Assembly: GCA_905188195.1 (NCBI GenBank) | Contig: CAJJKY010000010.1 | Coordinates: 1-64,000 of the forward strand | Direction: 5' to 3' | Origin: Streptococcus parasanguinis | Lineage (GTDB): Bacteria; Bacillota; Bacilli; Lactobacillales; Streptococcaceae | Length of the DNA: 64,000 nt | Shown: positions 17,213 through 26,493 of the stretch, one piece after another | How positions within the stretch are numbered: position 1 is the stretch's first letter | Layout: every line of letters starts with the position of its first letter | Made by a program: the position numbers and the translations under genes | The notes under the pieces: generated by a model | What the model was told of the DNA's origin: nothing | The model's database searches: none | The model's input: the letters and a program-made list of their open reading frames with translations, nothing else

Positions 17213-18820
17213 TTATTTTGCGTAATCGACTGCACGCAATTCTCGAATAACGGTAACCTTAATGTTTCCAGGATATTCAAGATTGGACTCGATCTTCTCA
17301 CGAATATCATGAGCCAAGATCGTCACTTTATCATCCTTGATTGCCTCAGGGCTAACCATAATACGGATTTCACGACCCGCTTGAAGGGCGAAACTTGTCT
17401 TAACTCCTTCAAAACTATTTGCAATTTCTTCAAGATCTTGCAAGCGTTTGATGTAGCTTTCAAGTGACTCACTTCGTGCTCCAGGCCGAGCTGCACTCAA
17501 GGCATCCGCTGCAGCGACAATGACTGCGATGACACTTTCTGGTTCCACGTCACCATGGTGACTGGCAATGGTATTGACCACCACTGGGTGTTCCTTGTAC
17601 TTCCGTGCCAATTCAGTTCCAATCTCGACGTGACTTCCTTCCACTTCACGGTCAATTGCTTTACCGATATCATGTAAGAATCCTGCACGTCGTGCCAAAG
17701 TAGCATTTTCACCCAACTCGCTGGCAATAATACCAGAAAGTTTGGCAACTTCAATGGAGTGACGCAAAACGTTTTGACCATAAGAAGTACGGAATTGCAA
17801 CCGTCCCATGATTTTCATCAAATCTGGATGGAGGTTTGGCGCACCAATTTCATAGGCAGCTGCCTCACCGTATTCACGAATACGATTGTCAATTTCCTGA
17901 CGGTTCTTCTCAACCAGCTCTTCGATGCGGGCTGGATGGATCCGACCATCTTTGAGAAGGCTCTCCATTGTCATGCGGGCGATTTCACGACGAATCGGAT
18001 CAAACCCTGACAAGGTCACCACTTCAGGCGTATCATCAATAATCACATCGACACCTGTCAAGCTCTCAAAGGTACGAATGTTGCGACCTTCACGACCGAT
18101 AATCCGCCCCTTCATACTATCGTCCGGCAAATGAACGGTTGAGTTTGTTTGCTCAGCAACAAAATCACCCGCCATTCGCTGCATGGCTTGCACGAGAATG
18201 TCTTTTGCGATTTTATCAGAACGTTCTTTCACTTCCAATTCAGCATCACGAATCCGTGAGGCAATTTCTTTTGAAAGTTGCTCTTCCGTCTGACTCAAAA
18301 TAATGTCACGCGCTTCTCCTTGACTTAGAGCAGCGACACGTTCCAGTTCTTCTACTTTCTTGTGTTCAAGCTCTTCCAGCTGTTGTTCCCGCGCATCAAT
18401 GTGTTTAGTTCTATCTGTAAGACTTTGCTCTTTGTGTTCAAGAGACTGTTCTTTGCTTGTTAAAATGTCGTCTTTACGATCAAGATTGCTAGCACGTTCT
18501 GCCAAACGGCTTTCTAATTGCTTCAATTCTTGTCGTTCTGACTTAAACTCAGCATCGACCTCTTCACGATATTTTCTGGCTTCTTCCTTTGCCTCCAAAA
18601 GTGCTTCTTTTTTAAGTGAACTTGACTCATGCTTCGCCTCTTTTAAAATCAAATCGGCTTCGCGTTCAGCCTGTCCACGTAAATTCGTTGCTTCTTGTTC
18701 AGCATTCAAAAGGGTGAGTTCCGCAGCTTCTTTTGAAGCTTTCATTTTAAGAGCAGTTCCCACATATCCAATGACTAAACCAATGACCGCGGCAAAAACA
18801 CCTGTAATAACAAAATTCAT
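17213..18820 (-). CDS. rny: Ribonuclease Y
   Basis: A 535-residue endoribonuclease that starts mRNA decay in Firmicutes. An N-terminal membrane anchor (about 2-24) is followed by a long coiled coil (25-200) rich in Glu, Lys and Arg, a KH RNA-binding domain (IGREGRNIRTFESLTG) and an HD nuclease domain with HDIGKAID and ASHHGDVEPES. Length and architecture match the family. It is monocistronic, divergent from luxS. Confidence 0.97.
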   Translation of the reverse strand: MNFVITGVFAAVIGLVIGYVGTALKMKASKEAAELTLLNAEQEATNLRGQAEREADLILKEAKHESSSLKKEALLEAKEEARKYREEVDAEFKSERQELKQLESRLAERASNLDRKDDILTSKEQSLEHKEQSLTDRTKHIDAREQQLEELEHKKVEELERVAALSQGEARDIILSQTEEQLSKEIASRIRDAELEVKERSDKIAKDILVQAMQRMAGDFVAEQTNSTVHLPDDSMKGRIIGREGRNIRTFESLTGVDVIIDDTPEVVTLSGFDPIRREIARMTMESLLKDGRIHPARIEELVEKNRQEIDNRIREYGEAAAYEIGAPNLHPDLMKIMGRLQFRTSYGQNVLRHSIEVAKLSGIIASELGENATLARRAGFLHDIGKAIDREVEGSHVEIGTELARKYKEHPVVVNTIASHHGDVEPESVIAVIVAAADALSAARPGARSESLESYIKRLQDLEEIANSFEGVKTSFALQAGREIRIMVSPEAIKDDKVTILAHDIREKIESNLEYPGNIKVTVIRELRAVDYAK

Positions 18821-18868
18821 GCTTTTACCCCAAATCTATTTAATTAGTTGAATTAAAAATTCTTTTAC

Positions 18869-18897
18869 ATTTTACCATAAATTACTAAAATTAACAA
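18869..18897 (-). promoter_or_regulatory. rny promoter
   Basis: TTGTTA, a 17-bp spacer and TAAAAT on the minus strand lie about 50 bases before the RNase Y start. Confidence 0.65.
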
Positions 18898-18999
18898 TCT
18901 AAAAAAACAGGAAAAACCTTTTATATTTTTGCTTAACGCTTATTCTTTTATCGTCTTTTCTTTCATGGAACATCTGTGAGGAATTTATTTATTTCCACT

Positions 19000-19028
19000 T
19001 TGTTGAATCTGTTTTTTTATGCTATAAT
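19000..19028 (+). promoter_or_regulatory. luxS promoter (extended -10)
   Basis: TTGTTG, a 17-bp spacer and a perfect TATAAT preceded by TGC (extended -10) lie 26 bases before the luxS ATG. An AAGGA ribosome binding site is at 19043-19047. Confidence 0.8.
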
Positions 19029-19054
19029 CAAGAAAAACAAAGAAGGATTTGAGT

Positions 19055-19537
19055 ATGACAAAAGAAGTAATTGTTGAAAGTTTTGAATTGGACCACACGG
19101 CGGTGAAGGCTCCCTATGTACGCTTGATTGGGGAAGAAACTGGACCCAAAGGAGACATCATCTCTAACTTTGATATCCGTTTGGTGCAACCCAATGAAAA
19201 TGCGATTCCAACTGCAGGGCTCCACACGATCGAGCACCTTCTTGCGATGCTTATTCGCAAACGCATCGATGGTATGATTGATTGTTCCCCATTTGGATGT
19301 CGCACCGGTTTTCATATGATCATGTGGGGACAGCATTCGAGTACGGAAATTGCTAAAGTGATTAAAGAATCTTTAGAAGAAATTTCATCAGTCAGCACTT
19401 GGGAGGATGTCCCAGGCACAACCATTGAGTCTTGTGGAAATTACAAGGACCACAGCCTCTTCTCAGCCAAAGAATGGTGTCGCTTGATTCTAGACCAAGG
19501 AATTTCTGACGATCCGTTTGAACGTCATCTTGTTTAA
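19055..19537 (+). CDS. luxS: S-ribosylhomocysteine lyase LuxS
   Basis: A 160-residue metalloenzyme that cleaves S-ribosylhomocysteine to homocysteine and DPD, the autoinducer-2 precursor. The metal ligands are His57 and His61 (HTIEH) and Cys127 (ESCGNY); the catalytic cysteine is Cys82 in DCSPFGCRTGFH. The ATG at 19055 was chosen over a TTG two codons earlier because AAGGA is well spaced to it. It is monocistronic with its own promoter and terminator. Confidence 0.97.
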   Translation: MTKEVIVESFELDHTAVKAPYVRLIGEETGPKGDIISNFDIRLVQPNENAIPTAGLHTIEHLLAMLIRKRIDGMIDCSPFGCRTGFHMIMWGQHSSTEIAKVIKESLEEISSVSTWEDVPGTTIESCGNYKDHSLFSAKEWCRLILDQGISDDPFERHLV

Positions 19538-19542
19538 GACTA

Positions 19543-19576
19543 AAAAAAGGATGAACCTCTGGTTCATCCTTTTTTA
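19543..19576 (+). terminator. Intrinsic terminator of luxS
   Basis: AAAGGATGAACC and GGTTCATCCTTT form a 12-bp stem with a TCT loop and a T run. A-rich sequence on the other side makes it possibly bidirectional with mapZ. Confidence 0.88.
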
Positions 19577-19614
19577 TTGTCATTTTTCCCAAAAAGGGGA
19601 TGTCTGATCAAGCA

Positions 19615-21039
19615 TTAATAATCCAGAGCATCTGAATGACCTTTTCCGTTTCCTACGAAATAACCCGTTTTGGCATTGATACTAAAGAGATAGGTTCCAT
19701 CTGGTTTGAAGAGGTTGTAATAGCCATTACCGTTAATGATATTGACACGCTCTAAAATGTATTGATTGCCAGTGATATGTCCACGTTTACGAGCAATATT
19801 CAATACTTTTTCAAGGATCCCATCACCAAATACCCAAGCTGGGTTATTGACATCATTGATAGCTGCTTGGTTATATGGCACACGACTCAAGTTCCGCTGA
19901 AGTGGGACACCATCGCTTGGAAGACCGTACCCTGAATAGCCTGGGTTTGCCGTTCCTGCACTACCTGTAGCAGCATTGACAGCTGGGGCCGTAGGCGTTG
20001 CTGCTTGAGCTGGGGCTGGAGTTGCATTAGAAGTATCTGTACCACCTGTTCCAGTCACTGGTGCCGGTGTCGCAACTTGTTGTGAACGTCCTTGCGCAAC
20101 CGCCTCATTCAATAAGCTATCTAATTTTTCATTGCCTGTCTTTGTTTCTGCAAAGGTCGCATCACTTTTCGCTTTGGCAGTTGCATCAAGAACTCCATCT
20201 TTGATGACTGGAGAACTAAATTGAGAATTCACTTTTTGAATGGCAGAAACTTGCTTCACAAGGTCTTCATATTTTGTTTTAGCCGCATTATAATCACTGC
20301 TTCCTTCTAATTTGTCCAGCAGTTTCTTCAGATTTTCCAAGTCTCCGAATTTATCATTTTTAAGAGCACTTTTTGATTCATCTACAAAAAAGGCATCGTA
20401 GGCTTTGGTAAACTCTTCCAATTTTTGAGCTTGTGTTTCACTGCTACTTGATTTAGAAGTAGAAGATGACTTGCTAGATGAAGACGATACAACAGTTGTA
20501 CCACCAGATTTTCCACGACTGTGCATCCAGTTATAGGTCACAAAAATGGCCGAACCGACAATCGCAAGACCTAATGCAGAGTATAGAACCGCTTTGATTC
20601 GTTTACCCGCATTGCTTGGTGTTTCCTCAGGAAGTTCCTCAGCTTCTACAATTGGTTCAGTTGGTGTGGGACCAAATTTAATCTTAGCAGGTAATTCAGT
20701 TGAGATAGCATCCATTTCAGGCCTTTGTTCCAAGACCGTTTCCGTCACTTCCGGCGCCTCCACTGCTTCAGCTACTTCAGCAACTGTTTCTGAAGCTGCC
20801 AACTCTTCAGCTTTAGCCAATTCTTCTTTGGCCAAAATTTTTGTATCGTATTTTTCAGCTTCAATTTCTGCTCGGTGTTGTTTGATGTATTTGTCTAAGA
20901 CATTATCACCTTCCGTTACACCTGCTTCGATTTCTTCTGCCTTTCGATTGGCCTGCCCAATCGTCATCTCTTTAGCATCTTCAAAATCTAAAATTGATTC
21001 TGTTTCTTGCTCTAATGGCTTATTATCCTTCTCTGTCAT
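19615..21039 (-). CDS. mapZ: Mid-cell-anchored protein Z (division-site marker)
   Basis: A 474-residue single-pass membrane protein. The cytoplasmic N-terminal part (1-148) is acidic and holds the conserved FEDAKEMTIGQANRKAEEIEAG and LDKYIKQHRAEIEAEKY segments. One transmembrane helix (about 149-170) leads to a Ser-rich stretch, a helical extracellular domain, a Thr/Pro/Ala-rich linker and a conserved C-terminal peptidoglycan-binding domain ending GHSDALDY. MapZ forms rings at the future division site, positions FtsZ and is a StkP substrate. The same order, rlmL then mapZ, occurs in pneumococcus. The linker is low-complexity and likely variable. Confidence 0.94.
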   Translation of the reverse strand: MTEKDNKPLEQETESILDFEDAKEMTIGQANRKAEEIEAGVTEGDNVLDKYIKQHRAEIEAEKYDTKILAKEELAKAEELAASETVAEVAEAVEAPEVTETVLEQRPEMDAISTELPAKIKFGPTPTEPIVEAEELPEETPSNAGKRIKAVLYSALGLAIVGSAIFVTYNWMHSRGKSGGTTVVSSSSSKSSSTSKSSSSETQAQKLEEFTKAYDAFFVDESKSALKNDKFGDLENLKKLLDKLEGSSDYNAAKTKYEDLVKQVSAIQKVNSQFSSPVIKDGVLDATAKAKSDATFAETKTGNEKLDSLLNEAVAQGRSQQVATPAPVTGTGGTDTSNATPAPAQAATPTAPAVNAATGSAGTANPGYSGYGLPSDGVPLQRNLSRVPYNQAAINDVNNPAWVFGDGILEKVLNIARKRGHITGNQYILERVNIINGNGYYNLFKPDGTYLFSINAKTGYFVGNGKGHSDALDY

Positions 21040-21050
21040 AAAAATCCTTT

Positions 21051-22208
21051 CTATGCCTTTATCTGCCGTTTTACTCGTTCCCCAAAATATTGGTAGAGAT
21101 CAACTTTTAGGGTTCCGTTATAAAGTTTTCGTTTTTTATCTGCTTTACTACCGAATTTAGATTCAAAACCTTCATCACTGGTTAAGATAAATTTACTCCA
21201 GGTTTTGAGAGGTGCAAATACGTGCCCCATTTCAGTATACAATTTCGTCACACCTTCATCATCAGATAATCGTTCTCCATATGGAGGGTTGGAGATAATC
21301 ACCCCGTTGATCTTATCTGAGTGAAGATCTTGAACTCGCATTTGTTTAAAAGTAATGTCCCTGCTAACGCCCGCTTTCTGGGCATTTTCTTTGGCAATCT
21401 CAACCATCCGTGCATCGATATCAGTTCCCATAATATCCAATTCGATCTCGCGATTGATTTTTCTACTTGCTTCTTGACGGACTTCATGAATCAAGCGATC
21501 ATCCATCCAGTTCCATTCTTCAAAAGAAAAGGTCCGACGTAAACCAGGTGCCATATTTCTCGCAATCATCGCCGCCTCAATACAAAACGTTCCAGAACCA
21601 CATGTCGGGTCAATCAAGGGCTTATCTGGATACCAGTTTGACAGCATAAGAATTGCCGCTGCCATATTTTCCTTAATAGGGGCTCCCCCTTTTTCAGTCC
21701 GATAACCACGTTTGAAGAGGCTACTACCAGTGGTGTCAATCAAGACAGTGGCTTGATCTTTAAGGATCGATACTTCGATCTTGAACTCTGCCCCATTTTC
21801 CATGAGAGGAACACCTTCTGGCCGGGCATAATGTTTTTGTAACTTTTTAACCACTGCTTTTTTCGAAATGGCCTGAACGCTAGGTTCATTATGAAGTTTT
21901 GATTTGACACATTTAGCCTTAGAAATAGGAAAACGTGCTCCTAAAGGCAAATAATTTTCCCAATCCAAAGCAAAGACACCTTGAAAGAGTTCTTCGAAGG
22001 TTTTGGCTGGAAAAGTCCCAACCACAATTTTCACTCGATCAGCCGCTCGCAACCAGAGGTTGGTTTCTATGATTGCTCGACGGTCTCCTTGAAATCGAAC
22101 CCGTCCATTTTCAACCTGGCAATCGTAGCCAAGATCGCGTAGTTCTCGACCAACAACAGCCTCTATACCAGCAGCGGCCGTTGCAATCAATTCAAATTGT
22201 TTTTTCAT
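21051..22208 (-). CDS. rlmL: 23S rRNA guanine-N2 methyltransferase (RlmL/YpsC type)
   Basis: A 385-residue enzyme with an N-terminal THUMP RNA-binding domain (about 45-155) and a C-terminal N6/N2 methyltransferase domain. The SAM motif is DPTCGSGTFCIEAA and the catalytic motif is IISNPPYGERL. It corresponds to the RlmL half of E. coli RlmKL, which modifies G2445 of 23S rRNA. It is 11 bases from mapZ and downstream of RNase P RNA. Confidence 0.93.
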   Translation of the reverse strand: MKKQFELIATAAAGIEAVVGRELRDLGYDCQVENGRVRFQGDRRAIIETNLWLRAADRVKIVVGTFPAKTFEELFQGVFALDWENYLPLGARFPISKAKCVKSKLHNEPSVQAISKKAVVKKLQKHYARPEGVPLMENGAEFKIEVSILKDQATVLIDTTGSSLFKRGYRTEKGGAPIKENMAAAILMLSNWYPDKPLIDPTCGSGTFCIEAAMIARNMAPGLRRTFSFEEWNWMDDRLIHEVRQEASRKINREIELDIMGTDIDARMVEIAKENAQKAGVSRDITFKQMRVQDLHSDKINGVIISNPPYGERLSDDEGVTKLYTEMGHVFAPLKTWSKFILTSDEGFESKFGSKADKKRKLYNGTLKVDLYQYFGERVKRQIKA

Positions 22209-22224
22209 CTTATTCCTATCACTT

Positions 22225-22264
22225 TAAAAAAGGAGGTTGAGATCTCTCTCCACCTCATCAACCT
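22225..22264 (-). terminator. Probable terminator of RNase P RNA
   Basis: AGGTTGA and TCAACCT pair around a 17-base loop containing further pairing, followed on the minus strand by CCTTTTTT. It sits directly after the RNase P RNA 3' end and before rlmL. Confidence 0.6.
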
Positions 22265-22647
22265 ATATGCAATTTTCTATAAGCCATGTTTTGTTCCAGA
22301 AATGACTAGGTACCATTTCCTTTGATAATCATCTGTCTACTGTTTCCAGTCAGAATGCTATGTTCGTTTCCACGCATTCCATGCCCCGACCAAAGTTTGG
22401 GTTGCTAGCTTGAGGGGTTTACCGCGTTCCACTTTTTAGGTTTCCCTAAAAACTACGTCACTGTGGCACTTTCAGAGTTACTAGAGCTTATCCTTAGACT
22501 TAGCTCCTTCACTCGCCGTAACTTGAATACCAAGTCCCTAGGCTTATGGATTCACCTAGCACAAACACTACAGGCATCACAGCCTGTGCTAGCATGGACT
22601 TTCCTCATGAGAATATTCTCTCACGCGATTATCCAAAAATTGCACAA
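22264..22647 (-). ncRNA. rnpB: RNase P RNA, type B
   Basis: The gap between gpsB and rlmL holds the catalytic RNA of RNase P. On the minus strand the 5' part contains the hallmark GAGGAAAGUCCAUGC, and the 3' part contains the matching conserved elements ending near AUAAGCC and GGAACAAAACAUGGCUUAU. The first bases, GCAAUUUUU, pair with the 3' end AAAAUUGC to form helix P1. Size, about 380 nt, and location between gpsB and rlmL match other streptococci. Exact ends are approximate. Confidence 0.95.
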
Positions 22648-22656
22648 TCTATGGGA

Positions 22657-22998
22657 TTAATAATCGCGATCTACGATCTGTTTCCCAAAAACTTCTTTTT
22701 CCAAACGATTGAGACGTTTGAGAATATCAAAGTTCGTCGCTGTTGTCACTTGCGGGTATTCTTGCGTAGCAGTGCTAGCAATCGGAGATGTTTGTGGTGT
22801 TTCCTGTGCTTTTTGGGCAAGTTCTTCACGAAGGCGTGCGTTTTCTTCACGCAATTCCTTCACCAAAGCAGCATAGGTTTCATAGTCTTTTATGACATCA
22901 TCCAAAAATTCATTTACTTCATCTTTATTATAACCACGAACTTCTCGTTTGAAATCTTGATCAAAAATATCTTTCGCAGTAAAAATAATACTCGCCAT
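22657..22998 (-). CDS. gpsB: Cell division protein GpsB
   Basis: A 113-residue DivIVA-family protein. The N-terminal membrane-binding coiled coil (MASIIFTAKDIFDQDFKREV, RGYNKDEVNEFLDDVI) is followed by a variable linker and the C-terminal trimerisation helix NFDILKRLNRLEKEVFG. GpsB coordinates septal and peripheral wall synthesis and promotes StkP activity. The ATG at 22998 follows GGAGAG; an ATG four codons earlier is not conserved. It is immediately upstream of RNase P RNA. Confidence 0.96.
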   Translation of the reverse strand: MASIIFTAKDIFDQDFKREVRGYNKDEVNEFLDDVIKDYETYAALVKELREENARLREELAQKAQETPQTSPIASTATQEYPQVTTATNFDILKRLNRLEKEVFGKQIVDRDY

Positions 22999-23067
22999 TA
23001 CTCTCTCCAATCTAGTTCATCATCTCAATTATATAAAAAAATGGTAAGAAAAATCAAGGTATAACAC

Positions 23068-23595
23068 TTAGTTTTCGTAAAAATTTTCAGCAAGTTCATT
23101 TAAGTCATCAAAACTTAATTGTTTGACATAAAATGGTTCTTTTTCTACCATCATTTTGTAAAGATATTTTAAATTGGTTTCATTTTCTGGATCATAAAAA
23201 ACATAAGCTCCATCCGCGTTATCTATCAAAAACTGATTGTATTCTTTTAGTTGACCCGGATTGCTATAGTGTGGATAGGCATATTTCACGAAATCCACCT
23301 GTTTGAAGCGTGCTAATAATTCCTGATTGCTTTCATTCCAATTTTCGCCAACATTCTCAAATAGGAAGATCGTCGCCATTTGAAAATCGTAATCTTTTTT
23401 TAATGCAAAGGCGACCTCTAGTACCCAAGCCTCAAATCCCAAATTACCAGAAAAGACCAGCCATTTCACTCCTTCTTCAAATAGACGACGAAGATCTCTT
23501 TCAATGGCTTTTTTGATAATGGTCAGTCGAGGGTCTTTATTGGAAAAGACTCCCACATCAAAACTCTTATAACCTGCAACAAGTATGGTATTCAT
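23068..23595 (-). CDS. ypsA: YpsA/DUF1273 family SLOG-domain protein
   Basis: A 175-residue protein of the DUF1273 family, which has a Rossmann-like SLOG nucleotide-binding fold. It starts MNTILVAGYKSFDVGVFSN, with WLVFSGNLGFEAWVLEVA as the predicted ligand loop. In Bacillus YpsA affects division and oxidative stress; the ligand is not established. It stands between gpsB and divergent recU, the conserved streptococcal arrangement. Confidence 0.88.
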   Translation of the reverse strand: MNTILVAGYKSFDVGVFSNKDPRLTIIKKAIERDLRRLFEEGVKWLVFSGNLGFEAWVLEVAFALKKDYDFQMATIFLFENVGENWNESNQELLARFKQVDFVKYAYPHYSNPGQLKEYNQFLIDNADGAYVFYDPENETNLKYLYKMMVEKEPFYVKQLSFDDLNELAENFYEN

Positions 23596-23625
23596 TTTTT
23601 CCTCATTATTCTAATTTATGATATA

Positions 23626-23655
23626 ATAGAGTGATGTAATTGTACCAATAAGGAG
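23626..23655 (+). promoter_or_regulatory. recU-pbp1A promoter -10 and ribosome binding site
   Basis: A TATAAT near 23626 preceded by TGA (extended -10) and an AGGAG at 23651-23655 lead into recU. I see no good -35, so activity would rely on the extended -10. Confidence 0.55.
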
Positions 23656-23659
23656 AACT

Positions 23660-24253
23660 ATGGTCAACTATCCACATAAAGTAGCCAAAAAAACCTTGGT
23701 CTCTACACAAAGGAAACATCCAGTCGACTTTGCGAATCGTGGGATGACATTTGAAAAAATGATCAATGAAAGCAATCAATACTATCTTTCTCGAGGTCTA
23801 GCAGTCATCCATAAAAAACCAACACCGATTCAAATCGTGAAAGTGGATTATCCACGTCGCAGTCGGGCAAAGATTGTTGAAGCCTATTTCAGGCAAGCCT
23901 CAACGACGGACTATTCTGGAGTATACAAGGGACGCTATATCGATTTTGAAGCGAAGGAAACACAGCAAAAGCAATCCATGCCGATGAAAAATTTTCATCA
24001 ACATCAAATCGATCATATGGAGGCAGTTGTTCAGCAAGGCGGTATCTGTTTCGTTCTCTTGCATTTTGCAAAGTTGAGTGAAACCTACTTACTTCCTGCT
24101 CCTGCATTAATTCACTATTACAACATCGATCATGGTAGTAAATCCATGCCCCTCTCCTATATTCAGGAGCACGGCTTTCTAGTAGATAAGAATCGTCTTC
24201 CAAGCGTTCCTTATCTTGATATTATCGAACAGAAACTTCTAGGCGGTATTTAA
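23660..24253 (+). CDS. recU: Holliday junction resolvase RecU
   Basis: A 197-residue endonuclease resolving recombination intermediates. It has the conserved NRGMTFEKMINESNQYYL near residue 27 and the nuclease motif DYSGVYKGRYIDFEAKET with catalytic Asp and Glu-x-Lys, then FHQHQIDHM. It abuts pbp1A with no gap, the classic recU-ponA pair of Gram-positive cocci and bacilli. Confidence 0.96.
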   Translation: MVNYPHKVAKKTLVSTQRKHPVDFANRGMTFEKMINESNQYYLSRGLAVIHKKPTPIQIVKVDYPRRSRAKIVEAYFRQASTTDYSGVYKGRYIDFEAKETQQKQSMPMKNFHQHQIDHMEAVVQQGGICFVLLHFAKLSETYLLPAPALIHYYNIDHGSKSMPLSYIQEHGFLVDKNRLPSVPYLDIIEQKLLGGI

Positions 24254-26368
24254 ATGAATAAACAAACAGTCATTCAATGGTTGAAATATGTTGCCATCGC
24301 AGCCATTTCATTTTTCTTACTTTTATTTGTCCTCGGTGGACTGATATTTAGTTACTATGCTATGAAAGCACCAACCTTGTCTGAAAAAGATTTGGTTGCA
24401 ACAACATCTAGTAAGATCTATGACAACCAAAATAACTTGATCGCGGATTTGGGAGCTGAGAAACGAATCAATGTCACAGCCAATGAAATCCCTACTGATT
24501 TGGTCAATGCTATCGTTGCGATTGAAGACCACCGTTTCTTCAATCACCGTGGGGTCGACATCATTCGGATCGGCGGTTCCTTCCTTCACAACTTACGAGG
24601 AGGAAGTCAAGGTGGGTCAACCTTGACGCAACAATTGATCAAGTTAACCTATTTCTCCACTTCAGCCTCTGACCGTACCCTCTCTCGTAAGATCCAAGAA
24701 GCTTGGTTAGCAACCCAACTAGAAAAGAAAGCAACCAAACAAGAAATCTTGACCTATTACGTCAATAAAGTATTTATGGCGAATGGGAACTACGGAATGC
24801 AGACAGCTGCGAAAAGTTATTACGGAAAAGATCTAAAAGATCTTTCGCTCCCTCAATTGGCACTCCTTGCGGGGATGCCCCAAGCACCAAACCAATACGA
24901 TCCATACTCCCATCCTGAAGCAGCGCAACAGCGCCGAAACTTAGTATTAAAAGAAATGCTCGATATGAAGACCATTTCTAACAAACAATACGAAGCAGCG
25001 GTCAATACACCTGTTACAGATGGTCTGCAAAGTCTCAGTTCTTCAAGCAGTTACCCAGCCTATATGGATAATTACCTAAAAGAAGTGATCGAGCAAGTCG
25101 AAGAAGAAACGGGCTACAATTTGTTGACAACCGGAATGGATGTCTATACAAACGTGGATACAGAAGCTCAAAAGAAACTATGGGATATCTACAATACAGA
25201 TGAATATGTCAATTACCCGGATGATGAAATGCAAGTAGCTTCTACCGTTATTGATGTCAATACTGGTAAAGTCATTGCTCAGCTGGGTTCTCGTCACCAA
25301 TCCAGCAATGTTTCCTTTGGTACAAACCAAGCGGTTGAAACGAACCGTGACTGGGGTTCAACAATGAAACCAATCACAGATTACGCACCAGCTCTTGAAC
25401 ATGAGGAATATACCTCTACAGCAGCTACTACAACAGATGCGCCATACAACTTCCCTCATTCATCAACGCCTGTCTACAACTGGGACCGTTCATACTATGG
25501 TAGCATGTCCATTACCTACGCAATTCAACAATCTCGTAACGTGCCTGCGGTGAAGGCCCTGGAAAAAGTTGGTCTTAAACAAGCTAAGAAATTCCTCAAT
25601 GGATTAGGGATCGATTACCCAGAAATGGTTTACGCCAACGCTATCTCGAGTAACACTAGCGATTCTAGCAACAAATACGGAGCCAGCAGTGAGAAAATGG
25701 CAGCTGCCTATGCTGCTTTTGCCAATGGCGGTACCTATTACAAACCATCCTATGTTAGTCGGGTTGTCTTTAGTGATGGCACAACCAAGGAATTTGAGTC
25801 CGAAGGAACTCGTGCAATGAAAGCAACAACTGCCTACATGATGACAGATATGATGAAGACAGTTCTCTTGTCTGGTACCGGTACAAATGCTGCCATTTCG
25901 GGAATCTACCAAGCTGGTAAGACAGGTACATCAAACTATGCTGATAACGAAATCGGTAAATTGACAAAAAATGCTTATTCAAATATTGTAACACCGGATG
26001 AATTGTTTGTAGGCTACACTCCTGAATATGCCATGGCAGTATGGACAGGTTATTCCAATCGCTTTACACCAGTATTGGATAATGGAATACAGGTCGCAAC
26101 GGATGTCTACCGTCAAATGATGCTCTATCTTGCTAATAATAATAACTCTGGTCATACGGATTGGACGCAACCAAGTGGACTGTATCGAAGTGGTTCTTAT
26201 CTCTACTTAAACAATGGTAAGAACAACTACAATAACTACTACTATGAGCCAAGTTATTCCACTGATCAGTATTCGTATGAAGAACCATCGTCTAGCTCTT
26301 CGAACGAAGAAAATCAATCTAAACCATCTGAGCCTTCTTCGCAAGACTCTAACAATCATAACGAATAA
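24254..26368 (+). CDS. pbp1A: Penicillin-binding protein 1A (class A, bifunctional)
   Basis: A 704-residue membrane enzyme that polymerises and cross-links peptidoglycan. One N-terminal transmembrane helix (13-36) precedes a GT51 glycosyltransferase domain with catalytic Glu91 in EDHRFFNHRGVD and the GGSTLTQQLIKLT motif. The transpeptidase domain has S369-T-M-K, S427-R-N and K556-T-G-T. The STMK tetrad is the penicillin-susceptible form. The C-terminal 50 residues are a Ser/Asn/Tyr-rich tail. It starts directly after the recU stop codon. Confidence 0.97.
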   Translation: MNKQTVIQWLKYVAIAAISFFLLLFVLGGLIFSYYAMKAPTLSEKDLVATTSSKIYDNQNNLIADLGAEKRINVTANEIPTDLVNAIVAIEDHRFFNHRGVDIIRIGGSFLHNLRGGSQGGSTLTQQLIKLTYFSTSASDRTLSRKIQEAWLATQLEKKATKQEILTYYVNKVFMANGNYGMQTAAKSYYGKDLKDLSLPQLALLAGMPQAPNQYDPYSHPEAAQQRRNLVLKEMLDMKTISNKQYEAAVNTPVTDGLQSLSSSSSYPAYMDNYLKEVIEQVEEETGYNLLTTGMDVYTNVDTEAQKKLWDIYNTDEYVNYPDDEMQVASTVIDVNTGKVIAQLGSRHQSSNVSFGTNQAVETNRDWGSTMKPITDYAPALEHEEYTSTAATTTDAPYNFPHSSTPVYNWDRSYYGSMSITYAIQQSRNVPAVKALEKVGLKQAKKFLNGLGIDYPEMVYANAISSNTSDSSNKYGASSEKMAAAYAAFANGGTYYKPSYVSRVVFSDGTTKEFESEGTRAMKATTAYMMTDMMKTVLLSGTGTNAAISGIYQAGKTGTSNYADNEIGKLTKNAYSNIVTPDELFVGYTPEYAMAVWTGYSNRFTPVLDNGIQVATDVYRQMMLYLANNNNSGHTDWTQPSGLYRSGSYLYLNNGKNNYNNYYYEPSYSTDQYSYEEPSSSSSNEENQSKPSEPSSQDSNNHNE

Positions 26369-26380
26369 TAGAATGGAGAA

Positions 26381-26405
26381 GTCGGGCTTTTGCCCGGCTT
26401 TTTTT
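26381..26405 (+). terminator. Intrinsic terminator of recU-pbp1A
   Basis: GTCGGGC and GCCCGGC pair (one G-U) around TTTT and lead into a T run, beginning 12 bases after the pbp1A stop. Confidence 0.88.
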
Positions 26406-26493
26406 AAAACAATGGTTAAAAAACCAGAACGAATAAAATCTGATTTATTTAGTTAGACTTCCCAGCTTTTTTATTTTTGAGTATATAAAAAAA

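Noticed and set aside
22463..23064. Plus-strand open frames across 22463-22660 and 22546-23064.
   Set aside because: They read the complement of RNase P RNA and of gpsB; both are well supported on the minus strand.
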